From Symbiodinium natans (taxonomy: Eukaryota > Sar > Dinophyceae > Suessiales > Symbiodiniaceae): DNA of 64,000 bases. Shown here one piece after another: positions 10,560 to 23,170 of the stretch. Both the position numbers and the translations under genes were made by a program. The DNA is taken from NCBI GenBank assembly GCA_905221605.1, contig CAJNDS010002504.1, positions 126,001-190,000 of the forward strand, written 5' to 3'. The notes below the pieces were generated by a model. The model did no database searches and was not told the origin of the DNA. It worked only from the letters and a program-made list of their open reading frames with translations. How positions within the stretch are numbered: position 1 is the first letter of the stretch; each line of letters begins with the position of its first letter.

Positions 10560-12290
10560 CCCTCACTTAGAATGACTTACATAGGACGAAGTGACTCATA
10601 TTTTTTCCTCAAACAGCGTGGCCACACAACGTTCAGAGTAAGGAGGGTTACGTTGAGGTGGGCGCAAACACGGTACTCGTGTTGGTGTTAGATTGGGCTT
10701 TGGCATAGGGGGCGCTCTTGACTACGGTGACTACGATTGCACTTTCAGTCAGACCATCCGATGTGACGAATCGCACTCTCCGTGGCTGCGTTCTGGGTCC
10801 CGCACGCTGTCTGAGGCTTGAATTACTCAAAACCGTGGGAGGGTTTTCGTGTGGCTTCGCTTCGTGCGGCTTCGCTTCTTGCGTCCGCGCTGAGGGGGTT
10901 CGCATGTCGTGTGTTCGCATGTCGGATGTGGGCTGCCTTGGTGTTGCGAAGCTTGTGGACTTGCCAACAAACCGGTGTCTGAACGAGGCTCGGGGACCTT
11001 CATGCCATCGCTGTTCAGTACTGGCTGTGATGCTGCGAGGCGATGTAACGCTTAGGAGCTTTGGGCCTTGGAGGGCTTACCTATGCTATGATTAAACCCA
11101 TGCATCCTGTTGAAAAGTAACTTGAGTAGTGGTGAAACTGCACGCCACACACCCAAACTTGGTCTGGCTTTGTGCATTTTACGCACACTTCTTGTTATAA
11201 TTCTCTTGGAATGATTGCAGGAAGTTCCTGGTCGTTGGTGTCATATTGGCCTGGATTTGATATCTCCAATCACCGAAGCTGCACAGTCCTGCAAAACCGT
11301 GCACATCCGAGCCGCTTCCTTCGCCTTCCTCAGCTGAACATGGTCTAAGTCTACTGGGGCTGCTTGGAATCAGAGATGGTGGAGGAAGGGAGGGAGGGAG
11401 GGAGGGAGGGGGGGGGAGTTCATTAGTTTCGGTGTTTGCCGCGGACCATCAAGGGACCCTACCTCGGACCCCTAAGGTTGTACCCAGGGTTGTGCCCTTG
11501 GGCTGCGGACATCGTGTTGTCGGGGCTGCTAGTGAGAGCACGATGGAATGTTCACCGTGACCAGCCGATCTTAAACTCGAAAATGAATGTTCCCGCTGCC
11601 CCCGGTACGCCACTGTCACCTTCGGGGATATTCCGCAAATGTAGATTCCATCCTAGAGTCTATTCAAAGAACCCTGCAGAAACCCCAAGAATTCAGACCA
11701 TGGATCTGTGCAAGTAGATCTGCACCCTTCACCACTGCCGGCAGCTGAGTGCGCATGCGCTTGGGAGCCTTGTGGCGACCAAACGAACCATCACTTCTGG
11801 GCCAACAGGTTGGTCCGGAAGAACAAGGTTAAAAGGGTGTGGCAACTGGACCTCTCTCTCGCTCTCCGGCGTCCTCCGTCCAGCTGTGAGACATCAACCG
11901 CCTTCATGTTCACACAATGAGCTGAACCAAGGCAATGGGACCTAGCACCTTAATCCTCCTCCCCACCATCGTCATCATCATCATCATCAATCATCAGCAC
12001 CAGCATCCCAAGTCCAAGCAGTCTAAGAAGATATCCAAGCCCTTGAGTGGCCACCAAGCCTTCTACATACTAGTAGAAGGCTTGTGTCGAACAGACGAAC
12101 AGACCCTAAAGTCCCAAAAGGCCGAAGACCCTTAAGTTCAACACACCCAGAAGCCTCAACTCACTGATTAATCCAATTGGGGTCTGCGGGGGCCGGTTTC
12201 TTCTTCTTCTTCTTCGCGGCCAAGTCTTCAAAAGCCACAGGATCCTCACAGGGCCCCTGGCTTTTTGGCCACCCGATAGGGCCCCGCGGT
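10560..12290. other. intergenic or intronic, no gene seen
   Basis: Contains short internal repeats (gcttcgcttcgtgcgg-type at 10845-10880), a (GGGA)n run at about 11388-11415, a (CAT)n patch at about 11969-11990 and a 12-bp stem-loop at 12055-12084. Open frames here lack coding character. Confidence 0.5.
12055..12084. repeat. perfect 12-bp stem, 6-base loop
   Basis: CAAGCCTTCTAC, a six-base loop, then its exact reverse complement. No gene end is recognised beside it, so no terminator role is claimed. Confidence 0.85.
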
Positions 12291-12316
12291 TGAGGGTTTC
12301 AGGGTTTCAGGGTTTA
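12262..12316. repeat. telomere-like repeat with GGCCACCCG spacer
   Basis: TTTTTGGCCACCCG, then GCCCCGCGGTTGAGGG, then three GGGTTTCAGGG-type units. This matches the order of elements at 1.85 and 34.4 kb. Confidence 0.7.
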
Positions 12317-12339
12317 GTAGGCTTTAGGGAGGTGTGGGG

Positions 12340-12600
12340 CTTTAGGGCTGGCGCCAGCAGGTTGTTGGAGCCACGTCTGCATTTCACGGAAGCTTGGTGC
12401 TACTGATTGTTGCCAACGCGCTTTGCGCAAGAAGGCGCTCTTCCGCGACGACACGCGAACTACGGCTCCCGGCTTCCGGTCTTCCGGCACAAGATGCCAA
12501 TTCAACTGCCCAGTAAGGCCTATGTCCTCAAACACCTGCGATGCCACGCCGCAACCCATGCCAACATCCGGTTCAACACCGATTTGGCCTAAATCGCTAT
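12340..12600 (-). CDS. exon-like segment, unrecognised
   Basis: The minus strand is open for 120 codons (12676-12314). Readable parts are VASQVFEDIGLTGQLNWHLV, AVVRVSSRKSAFLRKARWQQ and SFREMQTWLQQ. Composition is protein-like, but no motif identifies it and no splice partner was found. It could be one exon of an unknown gene or a decayed element. Confidence 0.35.
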
Positions 12601-12689
12601 CATCTCGAGAACATGAGGCCCTGCACGTTTTGGCTTCCGGTCTGGGGCAACTTGGCTGTATTCTGAGTGGGATCATTGCGGTTGTGTGT

Positions 12690-15255
12690 TAAGTTCCCAG
12701 TTGTGGCCACGATGGCACCCACTGAAGTCTCTGGGCACACCCTCGCGGGCAGTCCGTCTGAGTCCACGCAGCAACGCAGATGGGGCCTTCCTCAGCTTCA
12801 TATTGTATGGCAACGATGACCAGCTCTACTGCGTGAAGGCCTCGCTGGTACAGAGGTTTGAAAGCTCCTTGACAAATTACCCTTTAGAAACGAAATCTGA
12901 CCCTTTGAACTTGCAAGCGCGAGCTACAGGTTCTCAGGTGTTTCTCATGTCGACCCTCGGGCTCAGAACTTCGAAGCCGACAAAGGGACGAAGCACTCCT
13001 GCAGCGACTACCGTGGATGTGATCCAAGTGATCCGCGTGCAGCTACGGACTATCGGGCTTCACTTTCCACGCAGCAATACCAAGCGGAATCCCCGGTCGA
13101 AAAGGAAATCAATCGAAGAAAATCAATGGCCTGGTGCAAGTCACCCGCCGGGTTTCAACTGCAATGGCAGGGAAGACTTAGTTGATGCTTAACGACCTGA
13201 AAGATTGCAGTGCCTTTAAAGAGGCGTGCCTCAGACCTGCCCCCTCCAGCCCCAAGAAGCTGCTCCGCTTTGGGCCAAGGCTCCGTCTGGGTCTGAATCC
13301 TAGCGCTGGCAGGTGTAGACAGCAAAAGACAGTTTTGAGAGTTCAGGGCTGCAGCCATCGTTTGAGGTTCGTCTCGGATGGGCATGAACAATGCTTGCCG
13401 CATGAGCTCCCTATGGACTTCTGCCTGCGACGGCTCTATTCAGTAAGACAAAGCTTCCCTTCCTTCCCTTCCGGCATGGCCCCAAGGGTCGCGAGAGTTT
13501 TCGGCTGTCTGTGCAGTTTATTCCTGACTCTGAGCTGGCCCTAGCTTGGAAGCCCGGTTGTCGTTGTGCCCGCCCCGTTGGGTTGAGAACTTGCGCACTT
13601 CAGAGTTGGGTTTTTGTCAGACACTCAGATGCGAACCTCAAACCGGGCTTGGACTTGCAAGCATCACTAGATATCACTAGGGTAGGGCACTGGAATCACA
13701 AAAGAGGAAAAGGAACTAACAACAGAAGAACTACCCCGCAATCCACCCGAACATGTGCTTCCAAGCCGCTCTCGCAATCGACGCGTCGCCTTGCAAGGAA
13801 TGGACCATATAGACTAAAGTCCAGAACAAAGTGGTCCATGCAGTTTTAGTGTTGCTAGAGCTGAGAAGAGAAGTCTACTCGGCACAAGTCCGATAAAATC
13901 CAAGGCCCTAAACTCCCGCTCCCCTTACACGTATCCCAGCTATTCCAAGGTGGCCAGGCATTTCGCAGAGTTGTCAAGAGATGCGAGTTTGGTTCAACTA
14001 GCTGGGGTGGCAAGTTGCTGCAGCTCTTCTCTTTGCATCCAAAAAAGACAGCCCTGTGGCCTGCGCCCAAAGCTATCCAGACCAGGACTTGAAGAACTCA
14101 CTGCTGGTACGAACGTGATGTGCGCAACATGAAACACATGCCGCACCCCTCGCAGGCGCGAGTGTCAGCTTCGATGTGTGTCTCTGTTTCCTTCTATCTC
14201 TATCTCTGTTTCTGCGTCTCTACTAACAGATCCAGATGGGTTTTGGAAGGGCCCACGAAGCAGCCATAGCAACTGCAGATATCAGTGCTGTTCACACTGA
14301 TGCACCTTGCACCTGCAACATGTAGTGCTGTTAGGAAGTTGTGCAACGTCAACCTTCAACAGGCACCCGAGTGTGTGTCTCTGTGTGCGCGTGGGTCAGC
14401 AAGTGCTAGGTCGGGCGGGCAGGGAGATTCAGCTGTTGACCACTTGCCGGAAAATCCCTTTCACGCGCGTTGTTCTCCGTTCATCTCTCATTGTTGTCAT
14501 CTGTTTGGGTTTTCCGTCCTTCCCTGGCTGTTTCGCGTCCTCTCCACCCCCGCGCAAGAACCCCCGAAGAACGACCATCCAAGAACCCTCAGTACCCCCA
14601 ACAAAGCCACACAAAACCCCTCAAAGTCCCCCCAACAAAACCGTGGTCAAGAGGCCTTCGCCTTGGCCAAGCTCTGTAGCGAGCCCAGCGCCTCTGGGCT
14701 GGGACCTCCCAATCAGCTTGCGAGTTGGAGCAGGGGCCGAGGGCCAGCTGTGCACCAAAAAAACCGACACTTCCTCCAACCCTCTTCAATGTATGGATTC
14801 TTATGTGAAACTTGCTCTGCAAGAACGGACGCTCGCAGCACCGTAAGCTCGCGGCCGGCTCCTTCCGTGGGCACTATGACGGAGGATCTCGATCTGTCGA
14901 CCACCTGCACCCCGCGACTTTAATCTGTGATCGGACACTAGATACACTAGCACGTGCCCGAAAGAGTGTGCTGCGAGGCAAGGGACAGGGGAGCGGGGAG
15001 AAGTTGAACAGCCTGGCGTGACTCCATGCAAACACGGGTCCCTTCAATACCAACTAACCGGCCAATGCTTCATTCTTTTCGTCTATGAACCAAAAACACT
15101 GATACCCCTCAACAAGAGCCTTTCCGTGGCCTTCTCCAACTGCTTCGAACCCTGTTCAACGCAAAGCTGCTCTCCAATGATCTTGTGGCCTTGTGGCTGC
15201 TACCAGCTGCTGTGAAATCAAACCCATAAGGGCAACGTCCCATCCCTCCGCACGC
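12690..15255. other. no recognisable gene
   Basis: Several open frames of 60 to 212 codons on both strands overlap one another with random-looking composition (the longest is plus 14285-14923). A pyrimidine-rich TCTCTATC stretch lies at about 14176-14222. Nothing can be supported as coding. Confidence 0.45.
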
Positions 15256-15261
15256 AAACCC

Positions 15262-16561
15262 CAGAGGCCCGCCCGCCTTGTCCGCCAGCACCTGCACGAA
15301 GTCCAGCCTGCTGCAAACCAGACCCCGCGCGAAGACGTCAAATCAGATCCGAATTACAACTGCTAAAACTAGTATGATTGGTAAGTTCCAAAGTGAGGCC
15401 TGACGTCATGACGATACCAGAATGAACACTGTTGCCAGGAAGAGGGAAGGGGGGGGGTGGCTGCCTTGCCCATCAACCACCCCAAGCAACCCACCCGGCC
15501 CCACTGTTTCTGCAAAGGCAGCCGCAATCTGTAAGCCGAACCCGACACTCTCAACACGAAACCCTGCATGTAGCGGCGCTCTCCAGGGAGGGATGTGAGC
15601 TGGGCGGGTAAGTTTAGGGAGCTTGAGCGCCGCAGCGCAACATCCGCCAGATGGTCCTAGGAGGAAACCTCAAAGGTTTGGCTCTGACATTTCACTGACA
15701 TTTCGCCCTCACACTTCTACAGGTCTACATGTCCAGGCCAACGTCGCTTAAGCCTGGTTGACGCAGGCTTGGCTCTGCGCTTTTAATGGCCTATAGTATA
15801 CCTGACTGATGGGGACTTGATTCATGTCTCATCCTTCCGCGTGCGCACCCGTGAACAAGATCAGTGTGGTTTTCCGCCCAGTTGCTGCAAAGCTTGCTGG
15901 ATACGTGCAATCTCCGCCAACACGGTCCTCGCAAAGACAAGCTTCAGGATTTGCTGATGCATGGGTCCGTGGGCCGACTCCCAAACATATCCCCGCGACT
16001 TACATCCGACCTCCTAAGTTTGAAGCTTTTCTGCCAGGCCTGGGCTAGTCCTATTAAGACTGCTTGTCAAGACCCCCACTTTCTCACCACGCTCTGGCAT
16101 GCTGGCTTTAGAATCTAGGACACCCAAGGTCCCGTAACGAGCCCTGAGCTCCTGAAGTCTGCATCCGCCTGCTTCCGGCCACGGTAGATGTCGGCCTGCA
16201 CCTGCTCAAGCATGTCTAGTCCAGACCCCAAAACAGCCTTTTGCACATGAGCCCGGCCAGTCTGGGCCCACCAATTCTGGCCCCCAAGTCTGGTGGCCAT
16301 GCTGTGCCTTCTGCCTCTGTGCAAACCACATGAATCATGAGTTGCCCTGCCGACCCTCGCTGCCGCAAACCGGTCGATTGTCAAGTGCTGAGGCAAAGCC
16401 CTGCTTTGGCGAAAGGCGGTCGCATTAAAACCATTAAACTTGAACCCTGAACCATAACTCCGCGCCTCAGACAGGTCCAGGTTCAGGACGTTTTCGCGCA
16501 CTTCTGCCAGGTGCTCCATCACATTGTCTTGGAGGAGCCTTCGCAACTGGGCAAGCCGAAA
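15262..16561 (-). CDS. three exon-like segments, unrecognised
   Basis: Minus-strand segments with strong codon character. 16561-about 16455 reads FRLAQLRRLLQDNVMEHLAE and VRENVLNLDLSEARSYG after a CTCAG acceptor. About 16216-16150 reads DMLEQVQADIYRGRKQADAD. About 15310-15262 reads LDFVQVLADKAGG. The first resembles in spacing the N-terminal helix of class-3 aldehyde dehydrogenases, but the following exons do not continue that family, so I do not assign it. They may belong to one gene or to several. Confidence 0.4.
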
Positions 16562-16564
16562 CTG

Positions 16565-17610
16565 AGCCCAGCTAGCAGACTGTCATCAGATGGGCAGAAC
16601 ACTGGCATACACTGGCACAAGAACGGCTCCTGTTTCCGCAAGCAGTCAACAGGTGTAAGCAAGACATCCATGCACGTCCCCACGCAGAGACCGTGGTTCG
16701 TTCCCAGCACAGACCCAAAGCCCGCGGGTTGCAAACTCCAAATCTTTCCTATAGGAGGGCAGGGCATCCGTGATGACTATCGCCAGGTTGACGCCCAAGA
16801 CTCCCCGAAAGTGGTTCCTGCTTTATCGACTCGAGGCGAGGCATGCTGAGGCCTCTCCAAACCCTACAAATTCCCGGCTGTTGAGTGTGCAGCCAGGGTG
16901 CGCGCCCAGCTGCTCTTGATTGCGGACCTCCTGTACGTGGAGCGCATCGAGCTCCCTGGCAAACAGTGGGAAGTACGGCGCAAGCCGTGATGGGCTGCTC
17001 GGGTTTGGCATGTCATTAAGCACAAAACCGGCGACATCCGGCGACTAGAGCAGGGAACTCCAGCCCCACTAGAGCAGGGAACTCTAGCTCCCACTGAGCT
17101 TCTGATGTCTCTGCCCCGAAACCTTTGGAGCTGAAGGACTGATGCGAGGCCTCTACCACAGCACGCCCAGCCACACGAGCATGCGGAATCTCGTAAGGTG
17201 AATTGCAAATCCGTTCTGCGTCTCAAACCCTACAGTGCCCTACAGTACCCTACGCTGCCGACCATGCCGGCAAGCTTCCCAATCGAAGCGCCACTCAGCC
17301 ACTCACAAGGACAAGCGCCTCTTCACCAAACACCAAACCCTCACAGGATCCCTCAGATGCCTTGCAATCCGGCTCGCAGCTCCAAGGAGGGCATCGGAGG
17401 AATCTGTCAAGGTTCGCAAGACGTTTAGGTTTGCAAGGCTTAGGATGGGAACGTGAAGGATGAGGGAAGGATCAACAGCGACCATGTTTGGATTCGCATG
17501 GCAGCTGGAATTGAGCACCCTGCCAGCAACCCTCAAAACCCTAAACACCAGACTTCAAGACTCTGCGGCACTGTTCGGGGGTTGCGAGCGTTCAGCATTT
17601 GATCAAGGAT
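16565..17610. other. no gene supported
   Basis: Overlapping frames only. A short tandem echo (ctacagtgccctacagtaccctacg) sits at about 17230-17256. Confidence 0.4.
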
Positions 17611-17613
17611 GCC

Positions 17614-17946
17614 TCAGCCGTCAAGAATGGAATCCTGAAGCTCAACTTGCAATCGGCCCCCGTCCGCGCCACAAATTCGAACGATCTTCTCTTCCGAGGC
17701 ATCTGCTTTCTCTGCCTGGGTACCACAGAAGGCACTGCACACGCTGCTCATTGTTCGGCTTGTGGTTCCCAGCTGTTCCCCGGCCCCAAGCCTGGGCTGC
17801 TTCAAGTCAACGCAGCCAACTGACCCACTCAGCCGACCAAATGACACAGGCTTGTGCATCCCGGCAGCCAGGAGTGCCACTTTGTCATCCAGCCGCCGCA
17901 CCATTGAGGCAAGCTCAGAGCCTCCAAAGGCCAGGGGAGAAATCAA
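17614..17946 (-). CDS. exon-like segment, unrecognised
   Basis: The minus strand, open for 110 codons, contains SELASMVRRLDDKVALLAAG, MHKPVSFGRL and EEKIVRICGADGGRLQ with a regular charged and hydrophobic pattern. It lies antisense to the longest plus-strand frame in this part (17460-18380), whose composition is poor in helix-formers and rich in R, P, W and C, so the minus strand is preferred. No domain recognised. Confidence 0.35.
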   Translation of the reverse strand: MISPLAFGGSELASMVRRLDDKVALLAAGMHKPVSFGRLSGSVGCVDLKQPRLGAGEQLGTTSRTMSSVCSAFCGTQAEKADASEEKIVRICGADGGRLQVELQDSILDG

Positions 17947-17949
17947 GAG

Positions 17950-19520
17950 TCATGATTTACACGGTCTGCATGCAACTGCTGCAGCACGTATACGGCATCA
18001 CCACAGATCAAGGAAACACCCGAGATGCATCATGTCGTGAAATGCATATTCTGAAACCTTCAAACCCTGCATTTCTCCGAAGGCCACCCGGAGCAAGCTG
18101 GGTGTGGCTCACTATGCATGATCCAACCCCACGCTTCTTGAATCAACCCGGCACCCTGAAGACCCTCCAACCCAAAGCCGTTTTCCTCAACACCCCCACG
18201 CGAAGATGCACAAAACTCAAGACAACGCGACTTGTTTGGCCTGAAGCACTTATTGTCACATCGACCTGGCAGGTCGGGTCAGCGGCACTTAGACTTAGAA
18301 CTTCAGAACGCTTTGTAGGAGCGTGCGATTTCAGAGGTTTGCGGCGGTTTGGGAATTCGAGGCGTCAGTCTTGTGCGTAAGTAAGCCTGCCTTAGACGAC
18401 ATCCTCACAAAAAAAATCTGAGGCATGCCACAGTGGAAAGGAACGTCCTCAACTCGAAGCCCTCAACCTTTGGGACGCACTTGAGGCCATAAACAAAGCA
18501 TGCATGCTCCTTTGTGCGGACATCTAGTAGCACAGAAAGGTCCCCCTTATCAGACAGGTTTCGGTCCGACCCGAAAACAAACCATGCTGCAGAACCCTGG
18601 GTCAGAAACCCTGAGCCGCATTTTAAGCCTAGACTCTAGGCCCTAGAGCCTGAACCTCGTGCAGCTTGAGATCTTGAACAGTACGACAAGGATGCCTTGC
18701 CCAGTCTCTGTTCCAGGACAGAGGACATCTCGCACTGCTCCCGCCTGCAGCACACAGCATGTTGCTTAGGATTCTCAGTTCCAGGTAAGGATGCCGCGGC
18801 ATCTTGAGACGTCGGGGTGCGAAGAAGATTCTCATGTGGACTTTCGCTTCGATAGGCAACACGGCGTTTCGTCTTGGAGACACGGTTCGGCATCAATGAC
18901 AGCATTGTAGCTACAGCACGCAGCAGGGCCCGAGCTCAAGCACGCCGCCTCATGAGGCATCAACAACCTCTTTCATGTGCATGCTTACTAGTCAAAAGTC
19001 ACACCATTGCTGGTCTTCTGGCTGAAAGGCCGAGACGAGCCAAAGGGTATAATGGTTGCTTCTAACCCGTGCGAGAACAAGTTCAATTTTCAACATTACG
19101 ATAAAGCGCCAATAGGCTGCAGAGCTGCGTTGTCTCGATGGCATCAAGCAAATTTGTAGAAACTTGGATACGCCCTTGCATGAAAGGTCAACCCTCGTCG
19201 GGGGCCGCGCGCACTGATATCAATCTGGTCCAGGACCTGCGAAAGACACATGGACATAACATGTACGACAGAAATCATGAGCATCAGAGCCTCAAGGCTA
19301 ATACGATCGATCTTCCCCTAGGCATGTTGGCCTGGACGGGAGGGCCATCACTGCAAGTGGCAAACATGAGGTGGGGGTGTTCAACTCTTGGGGGGAAGCT
19401 AAATGCCCTATCAGATGCGACATTATGGATCGTGGTCATGGCCAGTGGCAGCCTACAGACAGCCCACGCATGGGTTTGCAAAACTTTGCGAGGACGTGGC
19501 AGGTTACAGGGGGGCTGAAT
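17950..19520. other. no gene supported
   Basis: A plus-strand frame of 126 codons at 19138-19518 has moderate coding character (ARTDINLVQDLRKTHG) but no splice context. The rest is unassigned. Confidence 0.35.
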
Positions 19521-19524
19521 GGAC

Positions 19525-20139
19525 TTAAACCCGATCTAGGCTTAAAATCTGATCAACGACCGACCTCTTCAGCAGTCGGAACGTCAACCGAAGTTGCAGG
19601 TGAACATAGATGAACCGCATGTGCACATGACAGTCGATTCTCTCAAGCCGCGAATCAAGCCCCGAAAGCCACACGTGAACACCTTCACAGCCTCGATCCA
19701 CAAAGAGGTCGGCCCGAATTATCCTGCAGCCCGCCCTTGCCCCGACTCCCCCGCCGCGCGCCGGCGTGAAGTCGGGCTGCGGGATGGGTACAGCAGCGGC
19801 CATCGCGAGATCAGCTAGCTTGTCCTTCAGGAACAGCAGCTGCGGCTTCGAGGAGTTGAGGGAATACAGATTCGTGGGCATGAGCGTGAGCGGTTTGCAG
19901 TTTTTCTCATGGAGAAAAGCAGAGAGACTTGGAGGCCGACGATGACCAACTTCATCTGCTGGGAGAGAGGAGCCTCGTGCGTCCTCGCTGTGCGGGTTTT
20001 GTCTGCACAGAACCAGTAGCCTGACTCGCCTAAACGGCACAACCAGCAGGCCTGAGCAGGTAGGAACACATGCTACTTGGACCGCGGGCTTCCTGGCCCT
20101 AGACTCTAGACCCACCCCCCAAGCAATGGTATGCAGCAT
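19525..20139 (-). CDS. exon-like frame, unrecognised
   Basis: A 204-codon minus-strand frame. Its middle reads LTLMPTNLYSLNSSKPQLLF and LKDKLADLAMAAAVPIPQPD, and its end VHVWLSGLDSRLERIDCHVH and LTFRLLKRSVVDQIL. Overlapping it in another frame is KLVIVGLQVSLLFSMRKTAN, which looks equally coding, so a frame change or hidden intron near 19.9 kb is likely. Function unknown. Confidence 0.35.
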   Translation of the reverse strand: MLHTIAWGVGLESRARKPAVQVACVPTCSGLLVVPFRRVRLLVLCRQNPHSEDARGSSLPADEVGHRRPPSLSAFLHEKNCKPLTLMPTNLYSLNSSKPQLLFLKDKLADLAMAAAVPIPQPDFTPARGGGVGARAGCRIIRADLFVDRGCEGVHVWLSGLDSRLERIDCHVHMRFIYVHLQLRLTFRLLKRSVVDQILSLDRV

Positions 20140-20534
20140 GTACAGGGGCGTTTGACGCTTCTACTCAATCAGCTCAGCGGGATTCTGTCGTCGGTGTAAA
20201 CGTTGCCCTGTCCTGATCACATCCTCGGCACGCAAAGCACACCACGTCCCTTCGTCTGACTCCGAGATGAAACTCAAAATCGCACGTCAAGTAGTCAAGC
20301 CAAGACTCTGCGACCTCCGAGCGCAGAGCAGCCACTGCTGACCTCCCAACTCCCCAGAACATGAGAGGTAGCTACGTGTTGCTGCCTGCGGTTTGTGCTT
20401 GCGCGTCCCTCTTGCCGTAGCTGGCTATTGGGGATACGAAGAAGCGCATGAACCCCCCAAAAGATCCTCAAAAGCCATTCCGAAAGCCATCGACAGCCAT
20501 TCTGAAAGCCCTTGGGTTCCTTGCCCAAAAGCTA

Positions 20535-20765
20535 TCAGCAACAGAGCTCACTGGCTTCGAAGGTACCTGGCCTTAATTCTTTCTTCACCTCCTGCTTGAG
20601 CTCGTCGGTCATGTTTTCCAGCTTGGCCAAGAAACCTGCCCAGAGATTTCTTGCCGGGTCGGGAACCCATTAGCCGAGGTCTGAACCTTCAGCTGGGTAC
20701 AGATTGCATACATCTGTATAGTTGCGTCATTCATCTCGACAAGAAGTTCGGTGGAAGGTGTTTGA
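20535..20765 (-). CDS. exon-like segments, unrecognised
   Basis: The minus strand reads STELLVEMNDATIQMYAICT then QLKVQTSANGF. One base out of frame it continues NLWAGFLAKLENMTDELKQE and VKKELRPGTFE. Third positions are GC-rich. There is no ATG, so it is an internal exon or a broken gene. It is probably upstream of the 19.5-20.1 kb frame on the same strand (inference). The TTCGAACC-like motif near 20774 is not a tRNA. Confidence 0.4.
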
Positions 20766-22717
20766 AAGTGGGCTCGAACCCCTCCCCCAAGTAGTAGAAT
20801 CTGAACCTTCAGCTGTGCCTTGACTTCTGATGTAGATGGCGTTCGTGGTTGAGGAATTTCGGGCTAGGCCAGGCGCTTACCAAGTCGAACTTGTTTGGAG
20901 TTTCGATGCCATTTCTGGAGCGAGATGCACGCCTCGCTTGCACAAGTCCAAGACATCGTGCCAAGCAGAATTCGGAGTCTGCGCCCGGAACTTCTCGGTG
21001 CCATCCTAGGCCAAGCAAGATCAGGTGTCGTGTCTTCTGTTTTTCTCAGCGGAGGACCTCACTAGGGGCCCCAACCAAACCCAACATGCTAAACCAGCAA
21101 GGAGTTGCGACACGGAACTTGCCACCTCAGCTCACTGAACCCCCCAAAGTCAAGAATGCAGGTCACTGAAGGTTGAGGCTTGTGCCAGGACCCTGCTTTT
21201 GTCCAAGGGGTTCTCAAGGGCCCCGAAACAATCCTGGGGTTAGAAAAGGGCTCAAAAGAAGCCTTTCTTACTGCCAGCTGACTGCTATTCCTTCGGCATC
21301 CCAAGGCAGACTGACGAGCAAAGTCATCTCAACTCCTGTGACGTGCACTTCTCAGCTCTCAAAGGCTCCAAAGTGTAAGTAAGGTCTTGCAAAACGCGTA
21401 AAGCCGGCCCACCCCCCCCACCCCCCCCACCCCCCCACCCCCGTGCCCCCCCGCCCCCACCCCGGCGCAGCATTTCTTCGTGCAATGGGCTTTGGCCGCG
21501 CCGTCGTTGGGCGCGGCTATTCTTGGCTTCGGCCGCAACTGCGGCCTTCCGGGTCACCGGTCTCCAGCGGCTGTATACCTTATTATTCGTGTTGCTATTA
21601 TGATTGTAATATTTTTGATATTATTAGTATTATTGTTACCTAAACAAATTCATGTCCGAGGCAAGCCTAGAAGGCCAACCGATGTCTCCCGGAGATAGCA
21701 AAGAAACCCACATCTGACACAGCCTTCTGATCATTCGAGGCTTTGGTGTTTCGGCAACCTTCTCATGGCAGTCAGATGTGGGGATGCCTGGCGCTCCTGC
21801 TCCCAGGGCTGCTGCTCCGGTGTGAGGCTCTGAGAACAGAATTTTACCCGAGCAAGTCATTGAAACTTTTCTGCGTTGTGATCACCGGGTAGATTTGCAG
21901 ACATCGTGTACTGGGTAGACAGTCATGGCACACTTTCAGATCAGCAGCACCCATGTTCGGCTTTTACGGTTTGAGGACATGGTGACGGTGACATGGGTAA
22001 CTTCATGGAAGTTGTGGAGCTGGGTTTAAAACTTGCAGATACATGTAGTTCTCATGTTGAGGTCTAGCTTGATGGCCCAATCATCTACTCTGACACGATG
22101 CGCACGGCGTCACTCCTACAGCCCGGGCATGCGAAGCTTAGAAGATGACCTCTGCCCACTCTGCCCGTTGCCCTGCAAGAAAACTTCGGAACGCAGACGC
22201 TTCCCAACACAAGGGCTGAAGTCTTGGGTCAAGGAGTTTGTGTCCTGAGTGAATCGAAAAGCTGGGCACACGGGTTGTGACGGAAACTAGCTGCATCTAA
22301 GTACGAACGTCTGATCTGCCTCACGCCAAAGCAACGAGACTCGCGAGCATGGCACGCAAGACAGATATGCTGCATTCGCAACTGTTTGAGGGACCTGAGG
22401 TGCTACTCAAAATTCAACCGTGCCCACACTGCAGAAACCTGGCTTGGACCCATGTTCCGCAGATGTCATAAGCAACACACGGCCTCCGAAAACCATCGTA
22501 AATACTTAGTAGATACTGCGAAGAAAAGGGCCGCCCTTCATCTAGACGACCCTTGCTGCGAGCCCGTTGATTCCAGACTTCGATGGCCCACAAACTTCGG
22601 CAACGAACTCTCCACTGTTTAGCCGAAGCCTCAGACAGTTTGCCCTGTAACAGTGATGCGAATGCTGGAAAACAGCTCTGGGAGCCCAGCAGGAGGTGCG
22701 AAAGGACGGCAAAAATA

Positions 22718-22733
22718 AGGGTTTAGGGTTTAG
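22718..22733. repeat. telomere-like repeat, two units
   Basis: GGGTTTAGGGTTTAG in otherwise unassigned sequence. Confidence 0.8.
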
Positions 22734-23125
22734 ATGGGCTTAGGGTTCAGGCTTCACTTCGTCTGGGTCAGTCTGCTTTCGAAACCCTGCGATTTTTCCC
22801 AGCGCCATGGAATTGGCTACCATTTTGGCAACCCATGAAAGACTCAAACTTGCGGAGCCTGCGATTGGCAAGAGCTTTCAGCATGACTTTTATTAGATAT
22901 CTCTCAGTGGCCAAACCTTACTGGCTGAGTGCACTGGACTATGGGATAAAAGGTTAAGCTTTCAGGCTTTAAGGGCTGGTTGAAACCTCCCTAGAAAAGG
23001 TCCAGGTAAAGCGCGACATGTGCAAACAGGTGGAAAGGCGGGTGGGAGAGGCCGCGAAGGGTGGATGGGTGGGTGGGATACGGTAGTTGTACTATGTGCA
23101 CCATTTAGCCTTCGAGTACATATTC

Positions 23126-23170
23126 ATATATATATATATATATATGTATATCTATATATATATATATATT
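23126..23170. repeat. (TA)n microsatellite
   Basis: Alternating TA units with interruptions, followed by a short TGTGTATA run. Confidence 0.9.

Noticed and set aside
12055-12084. Transcription terminator
   Set aside because: A clean hairpin but with no T-run and no gene end next to it, and the genome is eukaryotic.
16455-16561. N-terminus of a class-3 aldehyde dehydrogenase
   Set aside because: Helix spacing is similar, but no EPLGV, PWNYP, GQTC or other family motif was found downstream, so the name is not supported.
17460-18380. 306-codon plus-strand frame
   Set aside because: Composition is random-like (R, P, W, C, H rich), no domain, and the minus strand at 17614-17946 has better coding character.
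20770-20785. Second TTCGAACC-like T-loop motif
   Set aside because: No cloverleaf can be formed around it, and the neighbourhood reads as a minus-strand exon.
22813-22835. Possible dinoflagellate spliced-leader relic (ACCATTTTGGC)
   Set aside because: Only about ten bases match the known leader core and the flanks diverge. Too short to support retroposition.
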